A DNA stretch of 64,000 bases from an uncultured Desulfobulbaceae bacterium (lineage in GTDB: Bacteria; Desulfobacterota; Desulfobulbia; Desulfobulbales; Desulfobulbaceae), in the NCBI GenBank assembly GCA_947259225.1, contig CAMYLK010000012.1, forward strand, positions 34,825 to 98,824. Reading direction: 5' to 3'. The notes beneath the pieces are model-generated. The model had not been told where the DNA came from. It saw only the letters and a list, made by a program, of their open reading frames with translations, and ran no database searches. The position numbers and the translations under genes are program-made. Below are positions 9,318-19,497 of the stretch, one piece after another (position 1 is the stretch's first letter; each line of letters starts with the position of its first letter).

Positions 9318-10949
9318 ATGGCAATTGCAAGCGTCGACAAATTAGCTAAGAGTGTTGTCAAAGGGCCTTCGTTGATGACCGGCTCCTTCCCCAGGAAAGA
9401 CTGGATGGATATACCGGCGGTATTCGAACCCGGAAACTTTGCCTATCCGGCAAAGGTGGAAAAGGTCGAATACTTGAACGATCAGCAGGGACTGAGTTTT
9501 CCTAATGCCCGGGAATGGTGGCCGGAAGATGATGACTGGAAACTACCCGAAAACTGGAAGGAAATTATCTATAACGGTCTGAAGGACCGGCTGGATAAAT
9601 TCAGGTCCCTGAAAATATTCATGGACTGCTGTGTTCGCTGCGGTGCCTGTGCCGACAAGTGCCACTTTTTTCTTGGCACCGGGGACCCGAAGAACATGCC
9701 GGTTCTCCGTGCCGAGCTTCTCCGGTCCGTCTACCGCCACGATTTTACCAAGGCAGGCAAAATACTGGGTAGAATGGTGGGTGCCCGTGAGATGACCATC
9801 GGTGTCCTCAAGGAATGGTTCATGTATTCCTATCAATGTACTGAGTGCAGACGCTGCTCCGTATTCTGTCCATACGGAATTGACCAGGCTGAAATGACCA
9901 TGATGATGCGCGAACTGCTCCATACAGTAGGCGTCGGCATCAACTGGATTCTCGAGCCTGCATCCAACTCAAACCGAACCGGTAATCACATGGGTCTGCA
10001 GCCGCATACCTTTAAAGATAATGCTGAGTTTCTCGTTGATGACATTGAGAACCTGACCGGCGTAAAGGTTGAGCCAACCTTTAACCGAAAGGGCGCCGAG
10101 GTCCTGTACATCGGCCCTTCTGCGGATGTCTTTGCCGATCCCGGGTTGTTCACGGCCATGGGGATCATGATGATCTTCCATGCCTGTGGCCTCGACTACA
10201 CATGGTCTACCTATGCATCCGAGGGTGGTAACTTCGGGCTCTTCACCAACAACCAGACCATGAAAAAGCTGAACGCCAAGATGTACGCGGAAGCTAAACG
10301 ACTGGGCGTTAAATATATAATCGGCGGTGAGTGCGGGCACATGTGGCGAGTCCTTAACCAGTACATGGATACCATGAACGGTCCGGCTGATTTTCTGGAA
10401 GTGCCCAAATCATCTATTACCGGCACTGTTTTTGATAATGCCGCTTCGACCAAGATGATTCACATCAGCGAATTCACCGCTGACCTGATAAAGCATAACA
10501 AACTGAATATCGACAAGAGCCGCAACGATCATGTTACGGCCACCTGGCACGATTCATGTAACACTGCACGAGGTATGGGCCTTTTAGACGAACCGCGCTA
10601 CATCCTTGACAACGTGGTGAATAACTGGGTTGAGATGCCTGATAACTGCATCCGTGAGAAAACATTCTGTTGCGGGTCTGGAACCGGCTTGAACACGGAA
10701 GAAATTTTGGAGATACGAATGCGTGGAGGCCTGCCGCGCGCCAATGCCGTTAAACATGTTCATGAAAAACATGGTGTTAATATGCTGGGTTGCGTCTGTG
10801 CGATAGATCGTGCGACTCTCCTCGCTCTTATGAATTACTGGGTACCCGAGGTTGGCGTTTTTGGTCTTTCAGAGCTTGTCGGAAACTCACTGATACTTGA
10901 AGGTGAGGAAAGACAGGAACTGGATGAAGGTCTTCGGACAATGGTTTAA
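9318..10949 (+). CDS. dsrK: DsrK, HdrD-like Fe-S subunit of the DsrMKJOP complex
   Basis: This 543-residue protein has two [4Fe-4S] ferredoxin clusters (CCVRCGACADKC near residue 105; CTECRRCSVFCPYG near residue 175). Two HdrD-type CCG regions follow, one around GGECGHMWR and one with CNTARGMGL then CCGSGTGLN. By homology it is the catalytic subunit that reduces the DsrC trisulfide produced by DsrAB. It lies on the cytoplasmic side with DsrM. No TGA interrupts the frame, and the second CCG motif retains cysteines rather than Sec. Confidence 0.97.
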   Translation: MAIASVDKLAKSVVKGPSLMTGSFPRKDWMDIPAVFEPGNFAYPAKVEKVEYLNDQQGLSFPNAREWWPEDDDWKLPENWKEIIYNGLKDRLDKFRSLKIFMDCCVRCGACADKCHFFLGTGDPKNMPVLRAELLRSVYRHDFTKAGKILGRMVGAREMTIGVLKEWFMYSYQCTECRRCSVFCPYGIDQAEMTMMMRELLHTVGVGINWILEPASNSNRTGNHMGLQPHTFKDNAEFLVDDIENLTGVKVEPTFNRKGAEVLYIGPSADVFADPGLFTAMGIMMIFHACGLDYTWSTYASEGGNFGLFTNNQTMKKLNAKMYAEAKRLGVKYIIGGECGHMWRVLNQYMDTMNGPADFLEVPKSSITGTVFDNAASTKMIHISEFTADLIKHNKLNIDKSRNDHVTATWHDSCNTARGMGLLDEPRYILDNVVNNWVEMPDNCIREKTFCCGSGTGLNTEEILEIRMRGGLPRANAVKHVHEKHGVNMLGCVCAIDRATLLALMNYWVPEVGVFGLSELVGNSLILEGEERQELDEGLRTMV

Positions 10950-10976
10950 TTCTCTGGCTTAAGTGGAGGAACAATA

Positions 10977-11348
10977 ATGTACGACAGTGGTAAGATTATT
11001 ACGGGACTGATAATATTTGTCCTGCTTATATCATTTCCCATCTGGTACAACCACGGAGATGCCGGGGAAGTACCGAAACCGGAAATGCCGAAGAACTCGA
11101 AACAATGTGTTCTTCCGACTATTGAAATGCGCAGCAATCATATGCAGCTCCTGGACGAGTGGCGTGATGAAGTTCTGCGAACCGGGGACCGGGCATATTT
11201 TGAAATTGAAGGCAAACAGTACCAGAAGAGCCTGCAGAATGCTTGTATTACATGTCACACCAGTAAGAAGAAATTCTGTGACACCTGTCATACTTATGTA
11301 TCTGTGAGTCCCTATTGTTGGGATTGCCATCTGGCTCCTGTTGAGTGA
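10977..11348 (+). CDS. dsrJ: DsrJ, periplasmic triheme cytochrome c
   Basis: This 123-residue protein has an N-terminal membrane anchor or uncleaved signal (IITGLIIFVLLISFPIWY) and three CXXCH haem sites near the C-terminus: CITCH, CDTCH and CWDCH. That is the DsrJ pattern. It moves electrons on the periplasmic side of the DsrMKJOP complex. A Shine-Dalgarno (GTGGAGG) lies upstream of the ATG. Its TGA is followed after 23 bases by the dsrO start. Confidence 0.96.
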   Translation: MYDSGKIITGLIIFVLLISFPIWYNHGDAGEVPKPEMPKNSKQCVLPTIEMRSNHMQLLDEWRDEVLRTGDRAYFEIEGKQYQKSLQNACITCHTSKKKFCDTCHTYVSVSPYCWDCHLAPVE

Positions 11349-11371
11349 GCAACCAAGGAGGATATAAACTG

Positions 11372-12226
11372 ATGGACAAAAAGAGAAGAGAATTCCTCAA
11401 AATTGCCGGCATATCCACCCTCGCTGGTCTTGGTGCTCCGGCAGTAGTTGACCGCTTTGTCTCCGGCTCAAGCCCGCTGATGGCGAGGGCGGCCATGGAA
11501 GTTGAGACTGGTGGCCACGGCGGCAGCGAAAAAGAAGCGGCCGGGAGGCATGAGAAGGAAGAAGTTAAGTCCGGCACCCGTTGGGGCATGGTTATTGACA
11601 TCAAAAAGTTCATTGATGACCCTGCAATGGGTGATGAATGTGTCAAAGCCTGCCACTCTGTTCACAACGTCCCCTCTTTCTCCCGGAAAAAGGACGAAAT
11701 CAAGTGGATATGGAAGACCGGCTATGCCAACGCCTTTACCGAGCACAGCCATTACTATAAAAATGAAGAAATTGAAAAGAACGACGTACTGGTTCTGTGT
11801 AATCATTGCGATTCTCCACCATGTGTTCGCGCATGCCCGACCAAGGCAACCTTCAGAAACAAGGATGGAATCGTTGCCATGGATTATCATCGCTGCATTG
11901 GCTGCCGGTTCTGCATGGCTGCATGCCCATATGGTGCCCGTTCCTTCAACTGGCTGGATCCGCGTGAAGGGCTTGATATGAACAAGCTCAACCGTGAATT
12001 TCCTACCAGGATGCGCGGTGTTGTCGAGAAGTGCAATTTCTGTGTTGACCTGCTTAGTCGAGGCAAGCAGCCTGCGTGCGTTGAGGCGACCGGTAACACC
12101 AAAGCAATGGTATTCGGAAACCTGAACGATCCGAATTCTGAAATCAGACAGGTACTGAAGGAAAATTATACGATTCAGCGTAAACCTTCACTTGGTACCC
12201 TTCCATCTGTATTTTTTATAATATGA
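11372..12226 (+). CDS. dsrO: DsrO, Tat-exported Fe-S subunit
   Basis: From the ATG at 11372, which has AAGGAGGAT just upstream, the product is 284 residues. It starts with a twin-arginine signal, KKRREFLKIAG. Ferredoxin-type cysteine groups follow: CVKACHSV, CNHCDSPPCVRACP, CIGCRFCMAACPYG and CNFCVDLL...CVEAT. DsrO is the periplasmic partner of DsrP and DsrJ. An in-frame upstream GTG would overlap dsrJ but lacks a better ribosome site. The C-terminus ends in a short hydrophobic FFII 7 bases before dsrP. Confidence 0.95.
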   Translation: MDKKRREFLKIAGISTLAGLGAPAVVDRFVSGSSPLMARAAMEVETGGHGGSEKEAAGRHEKEEVKSGTRWGMVIDIKKFIDDPAMGDECVKACHSVHNVPSFSRKKDEIKWIWKTGYANAFTEHSHYYKNEEIEKNDVLVLCNHCDSPPCVRACPTKATFRNKDGIVAMDYHRCIGCRFCMAACPYGARSFNWLDPREGLDMNKLNREFPTRMRGVVEKCNFCVDLLSRGKQPACVEATGNTKAMVFGNLNDPNSEIRQVLKENYTIQRKPSLGTLPSVFFII

Positions 12227-12233
12227 GGTAGCC

Positions 12234-13403
12234 ATGTTTGAAAAAGCGCTTAAAGGAAATAACAGTTACTGGATATGGCTGGCCTTTCTCGGCACATTCA
12301 TGGCCATTGGGGCTCTCTGCTATATCAGGCAGTATAATTACGGCCTTGGCCTTACCGGAATGAGCCGGGATGTATCATGGGGCCTGTACATATCAAACTT
12401 TACCTTCCTGGTCGGAGTCGCGGCTGGAGGGGTTATGCTGGTCCTGCCCTACTATATTCACAATTACAAGGTATTCGGAAGAATCACCATTCTCGGTGAG
12501 TTTCTGGCAATCGCGGCCATCTCAATGTGCCTGATGTTCATCATCGCCGACCTTGGACAGCCGACCCGGGCCTTGAATGTTCTGCTGCACCCTACACCGA
12601 ATTCAATGCTGTTCTGGGACATGATCGTGCTGAACGGCTACCTGTTCCTTAATATCCTGTGCGGCTGGGTCATTCTCACCGCTGAACGGAAACAGGTCAA
12701 GCCGCCGAAATGGGTATATCCATTTGTCTATATTTCGATCCCATTTGCCATTTCGATCCATACGGTTACAGCTATGCTGTACTGCGGTCTGCCTGGAAGG
12801 CATTTCTGGCTGTCTGCCATCATTGCCCCCCGCTTTCTCGCATCAGCGTTTGCTGCAGGGCCGGCACTGATTATTTTTGTCAGCCTCATCCTCAAAAGAG
12901 TAGCCAACTTTGATGCCGGCAAGGAAGCAACCAACAAGATGGTAACGATTGTCCTCTATGCTGCAATTATCAACGCCTTCTTTCTCATGCTGGAATTCTT
13001 TGTAGGTTTTTACAGTAATATACCCGGTCACATGCATACCCTTCAGTACCTGTTTGTAGGCCTCGAGCATCATGGCCATGTTTATGACAACCTGGTGCCG
13101 TTTATGTGGGGTTTTGTAGTACTGACAACTGTCGGTTTTACACTGATGGCCATTCCCCAAACCAGGCGAAATGACCTGTGGCTTGCCATTGGTTCCGGAG
13201 CCCTTTTCCTTGGCCTGTGGCTTGACAAGGGTATCGGCTTTGTTCTTGCCGGATTTGTTCCCAATCCGCTTGAGGAGATCACAGAGTACTATCCAACCTT
13301 AAATGAAATTATGATCACCATCGCAGTCTGGTGTACAGGTTTCTTTATCCTGACTATTTTATACAAGATAGCTGTTGGGGTTGAGCACGAAGTCGAAGCC
13401 TGA
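12234..13403 (+). CDS. dsrP: DsrP, NrfD-family membrane subunit
   Basis: This 389-residue NrfD/HybB-like protein has about ten transmembrane helices and no cofactor motif, as expected for DsrP. It binds quinone and exchanges electrons with DsrO. Typical segments include YNYGLGLTGMSRDVSWGLYI near the start and GFVLAGFVPNPLEEITEY near the end. It is the last gene of the operon, and a strong terminator follows at 13430. Confidence 0.96.
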   Translation: MFEKALKGNNSYWIWLAFLGTFMAIGALCYIRQYNYGLGLTGMSRDVSWGLYISNFTFLVGVAAGGVMLVLPYYIHNYKVFGRITILGEFLAIAAISMCLMFIIADLGQPTRALNVLLHPTPNSMLFWDMIVLNGYLFLNILCGWVILTAERKQVKPPKWVYPFVYISIPFAISIHTVTAMLYCGLPGRHFWLSAIIAPRFLASAFAAGPALIIFVSLILKRVANFDAGKEATNKMVTIVLYAAIINAFFLMLEFFVGFYSNIPGHMHTLQYLFVGLEHHGHVYDNLVPFMWGFVVLTTVGFTLMAIPQTRRNDLWLAIGSGALFLGLWLDKGIGFVLAGFVPNPLEEITEYYPTLNEIMITIAVWCTGFFILTILYKIAVGVEHEVEA

Positions 13404-13429
13404 TTTTTTCTTGAGCGCCATCTCATGTT

Positions 13430-13465
13430 AAGCCCCCGGTCAGAATTGACCGGGGGCTTTTTTTT
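13430..13465 (+). terminator. Rho-independent terminator of dsrMKJOP
   Basis: A perfect 13-bp inverted repeat (AAGCCCCCGGTCA, loop GAAT, TGACCGGGGGCTT) runs into a T8 tract. It begins 27 bases after the dsrP stop and ends the dsr operon. Confidence 0.95.
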
Positions 13466-13522
13466 GTCTGCTGGTTGTGCTATAAAGCGTCTACATTTAA
13501 AGCTATATTCAACCAGGAAACA

Positions 13523-14233
13523 ATGCGGGCACCGATGGAGTCATCCGTAGACAGCAAAAAACGAATTCTGATCATATATTTTTCGTTTTCAAGCCAGACC
13601 AACAACCTGATCCAGTCCCTGGTTCAAGGCATGGAAAAATACAATGTAAAAGTGATCAGAGAAAGGCTGGTACCTATAGATCAGCTTCGTTTTCCCATCG
13701 GGAGTGTTATGGGGACTATCCGAATGATGATTGTTACTTTTTTTCGGAAACGATTCCCTATTCAACCTATCGGTGACCGATGTTTTGAAGGCTACGACCT
13801 TATTATACTGGCGGGTCCTACCTGGTCATACAATCCAAGTGGCCCTGTCCTTTCTCTTCTGGACCGTGACGGAGAGCGTTTGTTCAAGGGAAAGCACCTT
13901 ATACCGCTTATTTCATGCCGAGGTTATTGGCGTGTACACTGGCTGGGCTTAAAGAGACTCCTCTACAAGAAAGGCGCCAAAGTGATCAATATCATGGTTT
14001 TCGTCCATCCTAACCCGGAACCATGGCGAACGATCGGTGTGTTTCTTAAATTGGCAGGCAGTGTTCCGGAAAAAAAATCATGGTTTGCCAGGAAATACAG
14101 GAAGTACGGTCACACCCGAAAACAGCTCAAGGAAGCTGATCGATTCGGGCAGATGATTGCTAAAGAGGTTGTTCAGGGGGGAAATAACATTCATCATCTC
14201 AATTTCGACACCGAGATTGCCCGCCCGTTATAA
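13523..14233 (+). CDS. Flavodoxin-family protein
   Basis: This protein of about 236 residues carries the FMN phosphate-binding loop of flavodoxins near its N-terminus (ILIIYFSFSSQTNNL) and the later LAGPTWSYNPSGPV loop that stacks on the flavin. The start at 13523 has an AGGAAAC element; a longer frame from TTG at 13475 is less likely because it begins only 10 bases past the dsr terminator. The C-terminal half is basic and of unknown function. It is probably an NAD(P)H- or quinone-linked oxidoreductase, or an electron carrier. It ends 3 bases before the convergent prepilin peptidase gene. Confidence 0.75.
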   Translation: MRAPMESSVDSKKRILIIYFSFSSQTNNLIQSLVQGMEKYNVKVIRERLVPIDQLRFPIGSVMGTIRMMIVTFFRKRFPIQPIGDRCFEGYDLIILAGPTWSYNPSGPVLSLLDRDGERLFKGKHLIPLISCRGYWRVHWLGLKRLLYKKGAKVINIMVFVHPNPEPWRTIGVFLKLAGSVPEKKSWFARKYRKYGHTRKQLKEADRFGQMIAKEVVQGGNNIHHLNFDTEIARPL

Positions 14234-14236
14234 TGT

Positions 14237-15022
14237 TTAGACCTGGCCCATGTGCAGATACAACTGCCAGAACCGGAAAATAGTGTCCTGGAAAAAAAGA
14301 AAGAGGAGCGCTGCCAGGGCAAGAAACGGACCGAAAGGAATTCTGGTTTTACCACCCTTGCCCTGTTTAATCATTGCAAAAATACCAACTACACTGCCCG
14401 TCAGCGAACTGGCGAAAACAACAAAAAGAAGACTTTGCCAGCCAAGAAAGCCTCCGATCATCCCGAGCAGCTTAATATCACCGCCTCCCATCCCTTCCCG
14501 GCCAGTAATGAGGTAATAACTCAAGGCAATCGCATAGAGAATTCCGCCACCGATAAGGATACCCAGGCCCGACTGCTGCCATGTTACCTCGGTGTTGAGG
14601 AACGAACCTCCAAAACCGAGAACGATACCGGGCAGGCTGATCACGTCAGGAATGATCTGATGGTGAATATCGATAAAAATTATTGCCAGCAGTGAGGCAC
14701 CAAAAAGAAAATAGAAAAAAAACTCGAAGGACAGGCCAAACTTAGTGTATAAAGCCAGAGAAAGCATGGCCATGCAGAATTCCACCAGGGGATACTGCAG
14801 TGAAATAGCCTGGCTGCAGCTACGGCATTTTCCACCAAGAAAGATAAAACTCAGGATAGGGATATTGTCGTACCACCTTATTTCCGTTTTGCAGGAAGGA
14901 CAGCGGGACGCGGGAAAGACTATGGACTCGTCTTCTTCTGGCAGGCGCAGGATAACAACATTAAGAAAACTTCCGACAATGGCGCCAAAAATAAAACTTG
15001 TTATGCTGAACAACGGAAGCAC
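14237..15022 (-). CDS. pilD: Prepilin peptidase / N-methyltransferase PilD
   Basis: From the GTG at 15022 the product is 261 residues. It has the zinc-binding pair of CXXC motifs (CPSC...CRSC) in the cytoplasmic N-terminal domain. The two catalytic aspartate regions of the type 4 prepilin peptidase are present (FIDIHHQIIPD and GGGDIKLLG). Several transmembrane helices are visible. It cleaves and N-methylates type IV pilins and type II secretion pseudopilins. A longer open frame upstream to 15295 overlaps pyrK and gives no family-like sequence, so it is not used. No pilin genes are nearby. Confidence 0.93.
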   Translation of the reverse strand: MLPLFSITSFIFGAIVGSFLNVVILRLPEEDESIVFPASRCPSCKTEIRWYDNIPILSFIFLGGKCRSCSQAISLQYPLVEFCMAMLSLALYTKFGLSFEFFFYFLFGASLLAIIFIDIHHQIIPDVISLPGIVLGFGGSFLNTEVTWQQSGLGILIGGGILYAIALSYYLITGREGMGGGDIKLLGMIGGFLGWQSLLFVVFASSLTGSVVGIFAMIKQGKGGKTRIPFGPFLALAALLFLFFQDTIFRFWQLYLHMGQV

Positions 15023-15118
15023 ATTCAACTCTCTGGGACAGAAAAATTTACAATGGAGCACTGAAAAGCAACTCCATTTTTCTAAAACATTGTAACCATT
15101 ACTCTTGTAGCGCTTTCT

Positions 15119-15904
15119 ATGTCTGAATTCCAGGAAAAAGCTCTGATCATTACCAAAGAAACCCTGACCCGTGATGTTTTCCGCCTCACTGTTCAGGCAC
15201 CTCTTATTGCAGAGTCTGCGCAACCTGGTCAGTTTGTCATGATCAGGGTTCAGGAAACACTTGATCCTCTGCTTCGCCGTCCCTTTTCTATTCATAAAAT
15301 CTCTCCGGACGGTTCAGTATCTATTCTGTTTAAAGCCATCGGCAAGGGAACCCGGATGCTGGCTGCCCTTGATCCGGGAATGGAAATAAGCATTATCGGT
15401 CCCTTGGGCAGAGGTTTTGACCTGTCCTCTTCAGCATCTTTTTGTATGATCGGCGGCGGTATGGGTATTGCTCCTCTTTACTTCCTGGCCCAGCAGCTCC
15501 TCGGAGTACAACGCGCCCTTGATAACCCTCCGGTCCTTCTTGGAGCGCAAACCCAGCCTGAACTGCTTCTGCTGGCTCAGGAGTTTACCGAACTCGGCTA
15601 CCCTGTTCATACCGCCACCGATGACGGCAGTCTTGGTCATCATGGTTTTGTCACCGAACTGCTGGATGACATATTAGAAAATGTGCAGCAGATATATGTC
15701 TGCGGTCCCATGCTGATGATGCGTACAGTGGTTAACAAGTGCCTGCAAGCGAATGTTGCCTGCCAGGTGTCTCTGGAGACCCACATGGCCTGTGGAATGG
15801 GTGCCTGCCTGGGCTGCACTTTTCCGGCCACGGAAGGAGGATACAAACATGTGTGCAAAGATGGTCCGGTCTTTTCCGCGGAAGAGGTACTATGGACCCT
15901 GTAA
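15119..15904 (+). CDS. pyrK: Dihydroorotate dehydrogenase electron transfer subunit PyrK
   Basis: This 261-residue ferredoxin-reductase-like protein has the FAD-binding motif LRRPFSIH near residue 60, a glycine-rich NAD-binding loop ([13 protein letters not shown]), and the [2Fe-2S] cysteines in CGMGACLGC...C at the C-terminus. It passes electrons from PyrD to NAD+ in pyrimidine synthesis. It overlaps pyrD by 13 bases, which indicates translational coupling. Confidence 0.95.
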   Translation: MSEFQEKALIITKETLTRDVFRLTVQAPLIAESAQPGQFVMIRVQETLDPLLRRPFSIHKISPDGSVSILFKAIGKGTRMLAALDPGMEISIIGPLGRGFDLSSSASFCMIGGGMGIAPLYFLAQQLLGVQRALDNPPVLLGAQTQPELLLLAQEFTELGYPVHTATDDGSLGHHGFVTELLDDILENVQQIYVCGPMLMMRTVVNKCLQANVACQVSLETHMACGMGACLGCTFPATEGGYKHVCKDGPVFSAEEVLWTL

Positions 15905-16836
15905 ACAGACTCGACAGTATTGACCTGCAGGTCAGAATCGGTTCCCTTGAACTGAAAAATCCCGTACTTACCGCCTCGGGCACTTTTGGCTATGGCCGTG
16001 AGTTTGAATCCCTTGTCAACCTGAACCGGCTCGGGGCGATTATAGTCAAGGGCATTTCACTGGAACCCCGCCCCGGAAATCCGCCTCCACGAATTATTGA
16101 AACCGCATGCGGCATGCTCAACGCCATTGGCCTTGAAAATACAGGGGTGGAAGGTTTTATTCAGGAAAAATTACCTTATCTGCGCACCCTTAAGGCTCCT
16201 GTTATTGTTAATATTCTTGGCGACTCTGTTGAGGATTACTCGAGACTTGCCTCGAGTCTTGATGGGCATAGAGGTATAGCGGCACTGGAGGTCAATATTT
16301 CCTGTCCCAACGTTAAAAAGGGAGGGGTAGCCTTTGGCACAGACCCGGTAATGGCGGCAGAGGTCACCAAGGCTGTCAGAAAAGCGACCAGTCTCCCGGT
16401 AATTGTAAAACTTTCTCCCAACGTAACTGATGTTACCTTGATCGCCAGGGCTGTAGAAGATGCCGGGGCGGACGCAGTGTCGCTCATCAACACACTGCTC
16501 GGCATGGCCATCGATATTCAATCACGCAAACCGAGACTGGCTAATATTGTGGGAGGCCTTTCCGGTCCGGCCATCAAGCCGGTTGCCCTTCGCATGGTCT
16601 GGCAGGTCGCCAAAACAGTATCCATTCCCGTAATCGGGATCGGTGGTATCGGAACCACTGAGGATGCCCTTGAGTTTCTTATTGCAGGGGCAACAGCGAT
16701 CCAGGTAGGCACGGCTAATTTCTATCAGCCTACTGCAGCAGAGGAAATCATTACTGGGTTAGGTGAATATGTCCAGGACAATGACCACCAGAGTATAAGA
16801 GAAGTAATAAACACCCTCCAACTGGATGTTCATTAG
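15892..16836 (+). CDS. pyrD: Dihydroorotate dehydrogenase, class 1B
   Basis: From the ATG at 15892 the protein is 314 residues and begins with the family sequence ([15 protein letters not shown]). The FMN-binding lysine region ([14 protein letters not shown]) and the catalytic cysteine in [12 protein letters not shown] match class 1B enzymes that need PyrK. The longer open frame to 15739 lies inside pyrK and is not real. It oxidises dihydroorotate to orotate. It overlaps pyrK upstream and aroD downstream, so the three genes form one tight operon. Confidence 0.96.
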   Translation: MDPVNRLDSIDLQVRIGSLELKNPVLTASGTFGYGREFESLVNLNRLGAIIVKGISLEPRPGNPPPRIIETACGMLNAIGLENTGVEGFIQEKLPYLRTLKAPVIVNILGDSVEDYSRLASSLDGHRGIAALEVNISCPNVKKGGVAFGTDPVMAAEVTKAVRKATSLPVIVKLSPNVTDVTLIARAVEDAGADAVSLINTLLGMAIDIQSRKPRLANIVGGLSGPAIKPVALRMVWQVAKTVSIPVIGIGGIGTTEDALEFLIAGATAIQVGTANFYQPTAAEEIITGLGEYVQDNDHQSIREVINTLQLDVH

Positions 16837-17557
16837 GGCTTTACGAGTGAATTCTCAAGCTTTATCACATAGTCCCGGGGGTATTTGTGTTGCAGTTGCA
16901 GCCTCTGATACCCAAAGTGCTGTATCTTCAGTGCAGCCGGTTATTGATCTGGTTGATGTCGTAGAGATAAGACTTGATGCCATGATTGAAGCCCATATCG
17001 GGAAGCTGTGTCAAGCTATTCCCCGCCCTCTCCTCTTCACCAACCGGCCCCAGTGGGAAGGAGGTGCTTTTCGTGGATCGGATGATGAGCGTTTACTTCC
17101 CCTGTTTGAAGCAGTTCAAAGCGGATCAGCGTTTGTTGACCTGGAGCTGAAAACATCTGCCAAACATCGAGACCGTCTTCTTGCAAAGATGCAAAGTACG
17201 GAAACCAGGTTAATCATATCTCATCATAATTTTGAGGCGACACCTGATCCGGCTGCCTTATCTGAAATACTCCGGAAGCAAATTGAAAGTGGGGCACATG
17301 TCGGGAAAATTGTCACCATGGCGCGTGATCATTTAGATGTCCTGAGGGTACTTAATCTCCAATGCGAAGCCCGTCTGCACAACTTCCCACTCATAGCCTT
17401 CTGTATGGGAGAAGCTGGTAAACTGAGCAGAATAGTGACCCTTCTTTTAGGGGGGTTCATGACTTATGCGGCCCTTGATGAAACCCAGGCAACCGCCCCG
17501 GGCCAACTTACCGTGCAGGAGATGAAATCCTCGCTGGCCCTACTGGCGAATCGGTAA
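16826..17557 (+). CDS. aroD: 3-dehydroquinate dehydratase, type I
   Basis: This 243-residue protein has the type I motifs: VVEIRLDAM early, SHHNFEATP with the catalytic histidine, GKIVTMARD with the Schiff-base lysine, and [11 protein letters not shown]...[11 protein letters not shown]...ATAPGQL at the C-terminus. It converts 3-dehydroquinate to 3-dehydroshikimate. It overlaps pyrD by 11 bases and is presumably co-expressed with it. Confidence 0.95.
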   Translation: MFIRALRVNSQALSHSPGGICVAVAASDTQSAVSSVQPVIDLVDVVEIRLDAMIEAHIGKLCQAIPRPLLFTNRPQWEGGAFRGSDDERLLPLFEAVQSGSAFVDLELKTSAKHRDRLLAKMQSTETRLIISHHNFEATPDPAALSEILRKQIESGAHVGKIVTMARDHLDVLRVLNLQCEARLHNFPLIAFCMGEAGKLSRIVTLLLGGFMTYAALDETQATAPGQLTVQEMKSSLALLANR

Positions 17558-17589
17558 ATCAATATATTTTCCAGATGGAAACACCTGCT

Positions 17590-17799
17590 CTATTTTTTCC
17601 GGCCTCCCCTCTTCTTCTTTTTCTTTAATTCGCCTCGTTGACCAGAGGTATTGTTCTCTTTCCCATCCAGTGAATTTTCACTCAGGTACCCTGTCCCACT
17701 GCACTCAGGACATTCCTCCCAGGACAACAGAAACCTGCTCACCCCTTTGAAATAACTTGTCTGGCCTGATCCTGCGCATGTAAGACAAGCTTTTTTCAT
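17590..17799 (-). CDS. Small DnaJ-type CxxCxGxG zinc-ribbon protein
   Basis: This 69-residue protein has two Cys pairs, CLTCAGSG and CPECSGTG, which match half of a DnaJ central zinc-finger domain. It ends in a very basic, lysine-rich tail (KKKKKRGGRKK). The ATG at 17799 is preferred over a TTG 15 bases upstream; a GAGAG element precedes it. Such mini zinc ribbons are common in Desulfobacterota and have no assigned role. The tail suggests nucleic acid contact. Confidence 0.6.
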   Translation of the reverse strand: MKKACLTCAGSGQTSYFKGVSRFLLSWEECPECSGTGYLSENSLDGKENNTSGQRGELKKKKKRGGRKK

Positions 17800-17994
17800 A
17801 AATATGACTCTCAATTATTTATGTAAATGAGATGATTACCTCATAACAAAATACAATTTAACAGAACTATTCTACCAAGACGAGTGGATTTCTATTACAA
17901 CGGGTGATAAAATATTTAAATAGTGATCAAGCTGTACCGTTCAGGTTTGTTCCATGAAGTGAACAATTACAAAAAATACCAATGGAGGAAGACA

Positions 17995-18495
17995 ATGGCA
18001 CAAATTACCCTGCAAGGAAATCCAATTACAACCAAAGGAGAACTCCCGGCTGTCAACTCCCAGGCTCCGCCCTTCACTTTAACCAAGACCGACCTGTCGG
18101 AATGCAGCCTTAATGATTTTTCAGGGCAAACGGTGGTCCTTAATATCTTCCCCAGTATAGACACCTCTGTATGTGCTGCCTCGGTAAGACGCTTCAATGC
18201 CGAAGCCAGCAGTTCTGACAACAGGGTAGTTCTCTGCGTTTCCGCAGACCTGCCTTTTGCGCACCAACGCTTCTGTGAAGGAGAAGGCCTGGACAGGGTC
18301 ATCCCGCTTTCAGTTTTCCGCTCTCCTGAATTCGGCAATAATTATGGAGTTGCCATAACAAGTGGTCCCCTTGCAGGATTGCTCTCCAGAGCGATTGTCA
18401 TAGTCGACCCAGCAGGGAAAGTAGTTTATACCGAACAGGTTCCGGAAATTGCCCAGGAGCCGGATTACGACGCAGCGATTGCAGCTCTTGCATAA
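17995..18495 (+). CDS. tpx: Thiol peroxidase Tpx
   Basis: This 166-residue atypical 2-Cys peroxiredoxin starts at the ATG preceded by GGAGGAAG. The peroxidatic cysteine lies in FPSIDTSVCAASVRRFN and the resolving cysteine in LPFAHQRFCEGEG, both at the Tpx positions. Both are Cys codons; some relatives in this group use Sec in peroxiredoxin-like proteins. It reduces lipid and other hydroperoxides with thioredoxin. Confidence 0.95.
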   Translation: MAQITLQGNPITTKGELPAVNSQAPPFTLTKTDLSECSLNDFSGQTVVLNIFPSIDTSVCAASVRRFNAEASSSDNRVVLCVSADLPFAHQRFCEGEGLDRVIPLSVFRSPEFGNNYGVAITSGPLAGLLSRAIVIVDPAGKVVYTEQVPEIAQEPDYDAAIAALA

Positions 18496-18555
18496 TAGAC
18501 TGTACACTCTTCCGGTACCGGAAAAATATACTGATCACTATCAGGAGGCATTATC

Positions 18556-19371
18556 TTGGTTGTTGAATGGTTTGTTGCGCTTCATCCTGTCAAACAAGCG
18601 CTCGTGGCCACCCTGTTCACCTGGGGATTAACGGCACTCGGAGCCAGCCTGGTGTTCTTTTTCAAAACCATAAACAGGAAGGTTCTGGATGGCATGCTTG
18701 GTTTTGCTGCTGGTGTTATGATGGCTGCCAGCTGCTGGTCACTTCTTATTCCCAGCATAGAAATGTCAGAGGGCAGTGGTTTGCCGTCATGGTTCCCGGC
18801 CACTTGTGGATTTGTTCTGGGCGCTTTGTTTCTGTGGGTCATTGATAAAATCCTGCCCCACCTCCACCCGGGCTTTGCAATGAAAGACGCCGAAGGTATT
18901 AAGACTTCCTGGCAGAAAAGTGTGCTGCTGGTACTTGCCATCACCTTGCACAACATACCGGAAGGCCTGGCCGTTGGGGTCGCTTTTGGCGCCCTTGCTG
19001 CCGATCTTCCCTCAGCGTCTCTGGCCGGAGCAGTTGCCCTGGCCATTGGGATAGGCATCCAGAATTTTCCAGAAGGTACTGCCGTTTCCGTGCCCCTGCG
19101 GCGAGAAGGCATGTCACGCTTGAAAAGCTTCTGGTACGGTCAGTTATCAGGAGCAGTAGAGCCTGTTGCCGGTGTCATAGGGGCAGCTGCTGTGATATTG
19201 ATGCGCCCTATCCTTCCCTACGCACTTTCGTTTGCAGCCGGGGCCATGATATTTGTCGTGGTCGAGGAGGTCATTCCGGAATCTCAGTTGGCGAACAATA
19301 CAGATTTGGCCACCGTGGGAGCCATATTTGGCTTTGCTGTCATGATGACCCTGGACGTCGCTTTGGGCTGA
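18556..19371 (+). CDS. ZIP-family divalent metal transporter
   Basis: This 271-residue membrane protein has about eight transmembrane helices. The metal-binding motifs [11 protein letters not shown] in TM4 and [18 protein letters not shown] in TM5 are those of ZupT/GufA-type ZIP transporters. A histidine-containing loop (ILPHLHPGF) precedes TM4. Translation starts at TTG, and a strong AGGAGG lies 8 bases upstream, which decides the start. It imports zinc or other divalent metals; specificity cannot be read from the sequence. Confidence 0.9.
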   Translation: MVVEWFVALHPVKQALVATLFTWGLTALGASLVFFFKTINRKVLDGMLGFAAGVMMAASCWSLLIPSIEMSEGSGLPSWFPATCGFVLGALFLWVIDKILPHLHPGFAMKDAEGIKTSWQKSVLLVLAITLHNIPEGLAVGVAFGALAADLPSASLAGAVALAIGIGIQNFPEGTAVSVPLRREGMSRLKSFWYGQLSGAVEPVAGVIGAAAVILMRPILPYALSFAAGAMIFVVVEEVIPESQLANNTDLATVGAIFGFAVMMTLDVALG

Positions 19372-19497
19372 CAGAAAGGGCGGTACCTGCCAATCTTTGA
19401 AGTTTTATTAAAAAAAAGCGCTTTCTTGATTTTATTTTTTGGGTGATTATTATACAATCGAAGTTGTTCTTGAGAATAATTATTAATTAATTGTAGA

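Noticed and set aside
15022..15295. N-terminal extension of the prepilin peptidase
   Set aside because: The extra 91 codons overlap pyrK antisense, lack family similarity, and the family start is the GTG at 15022.
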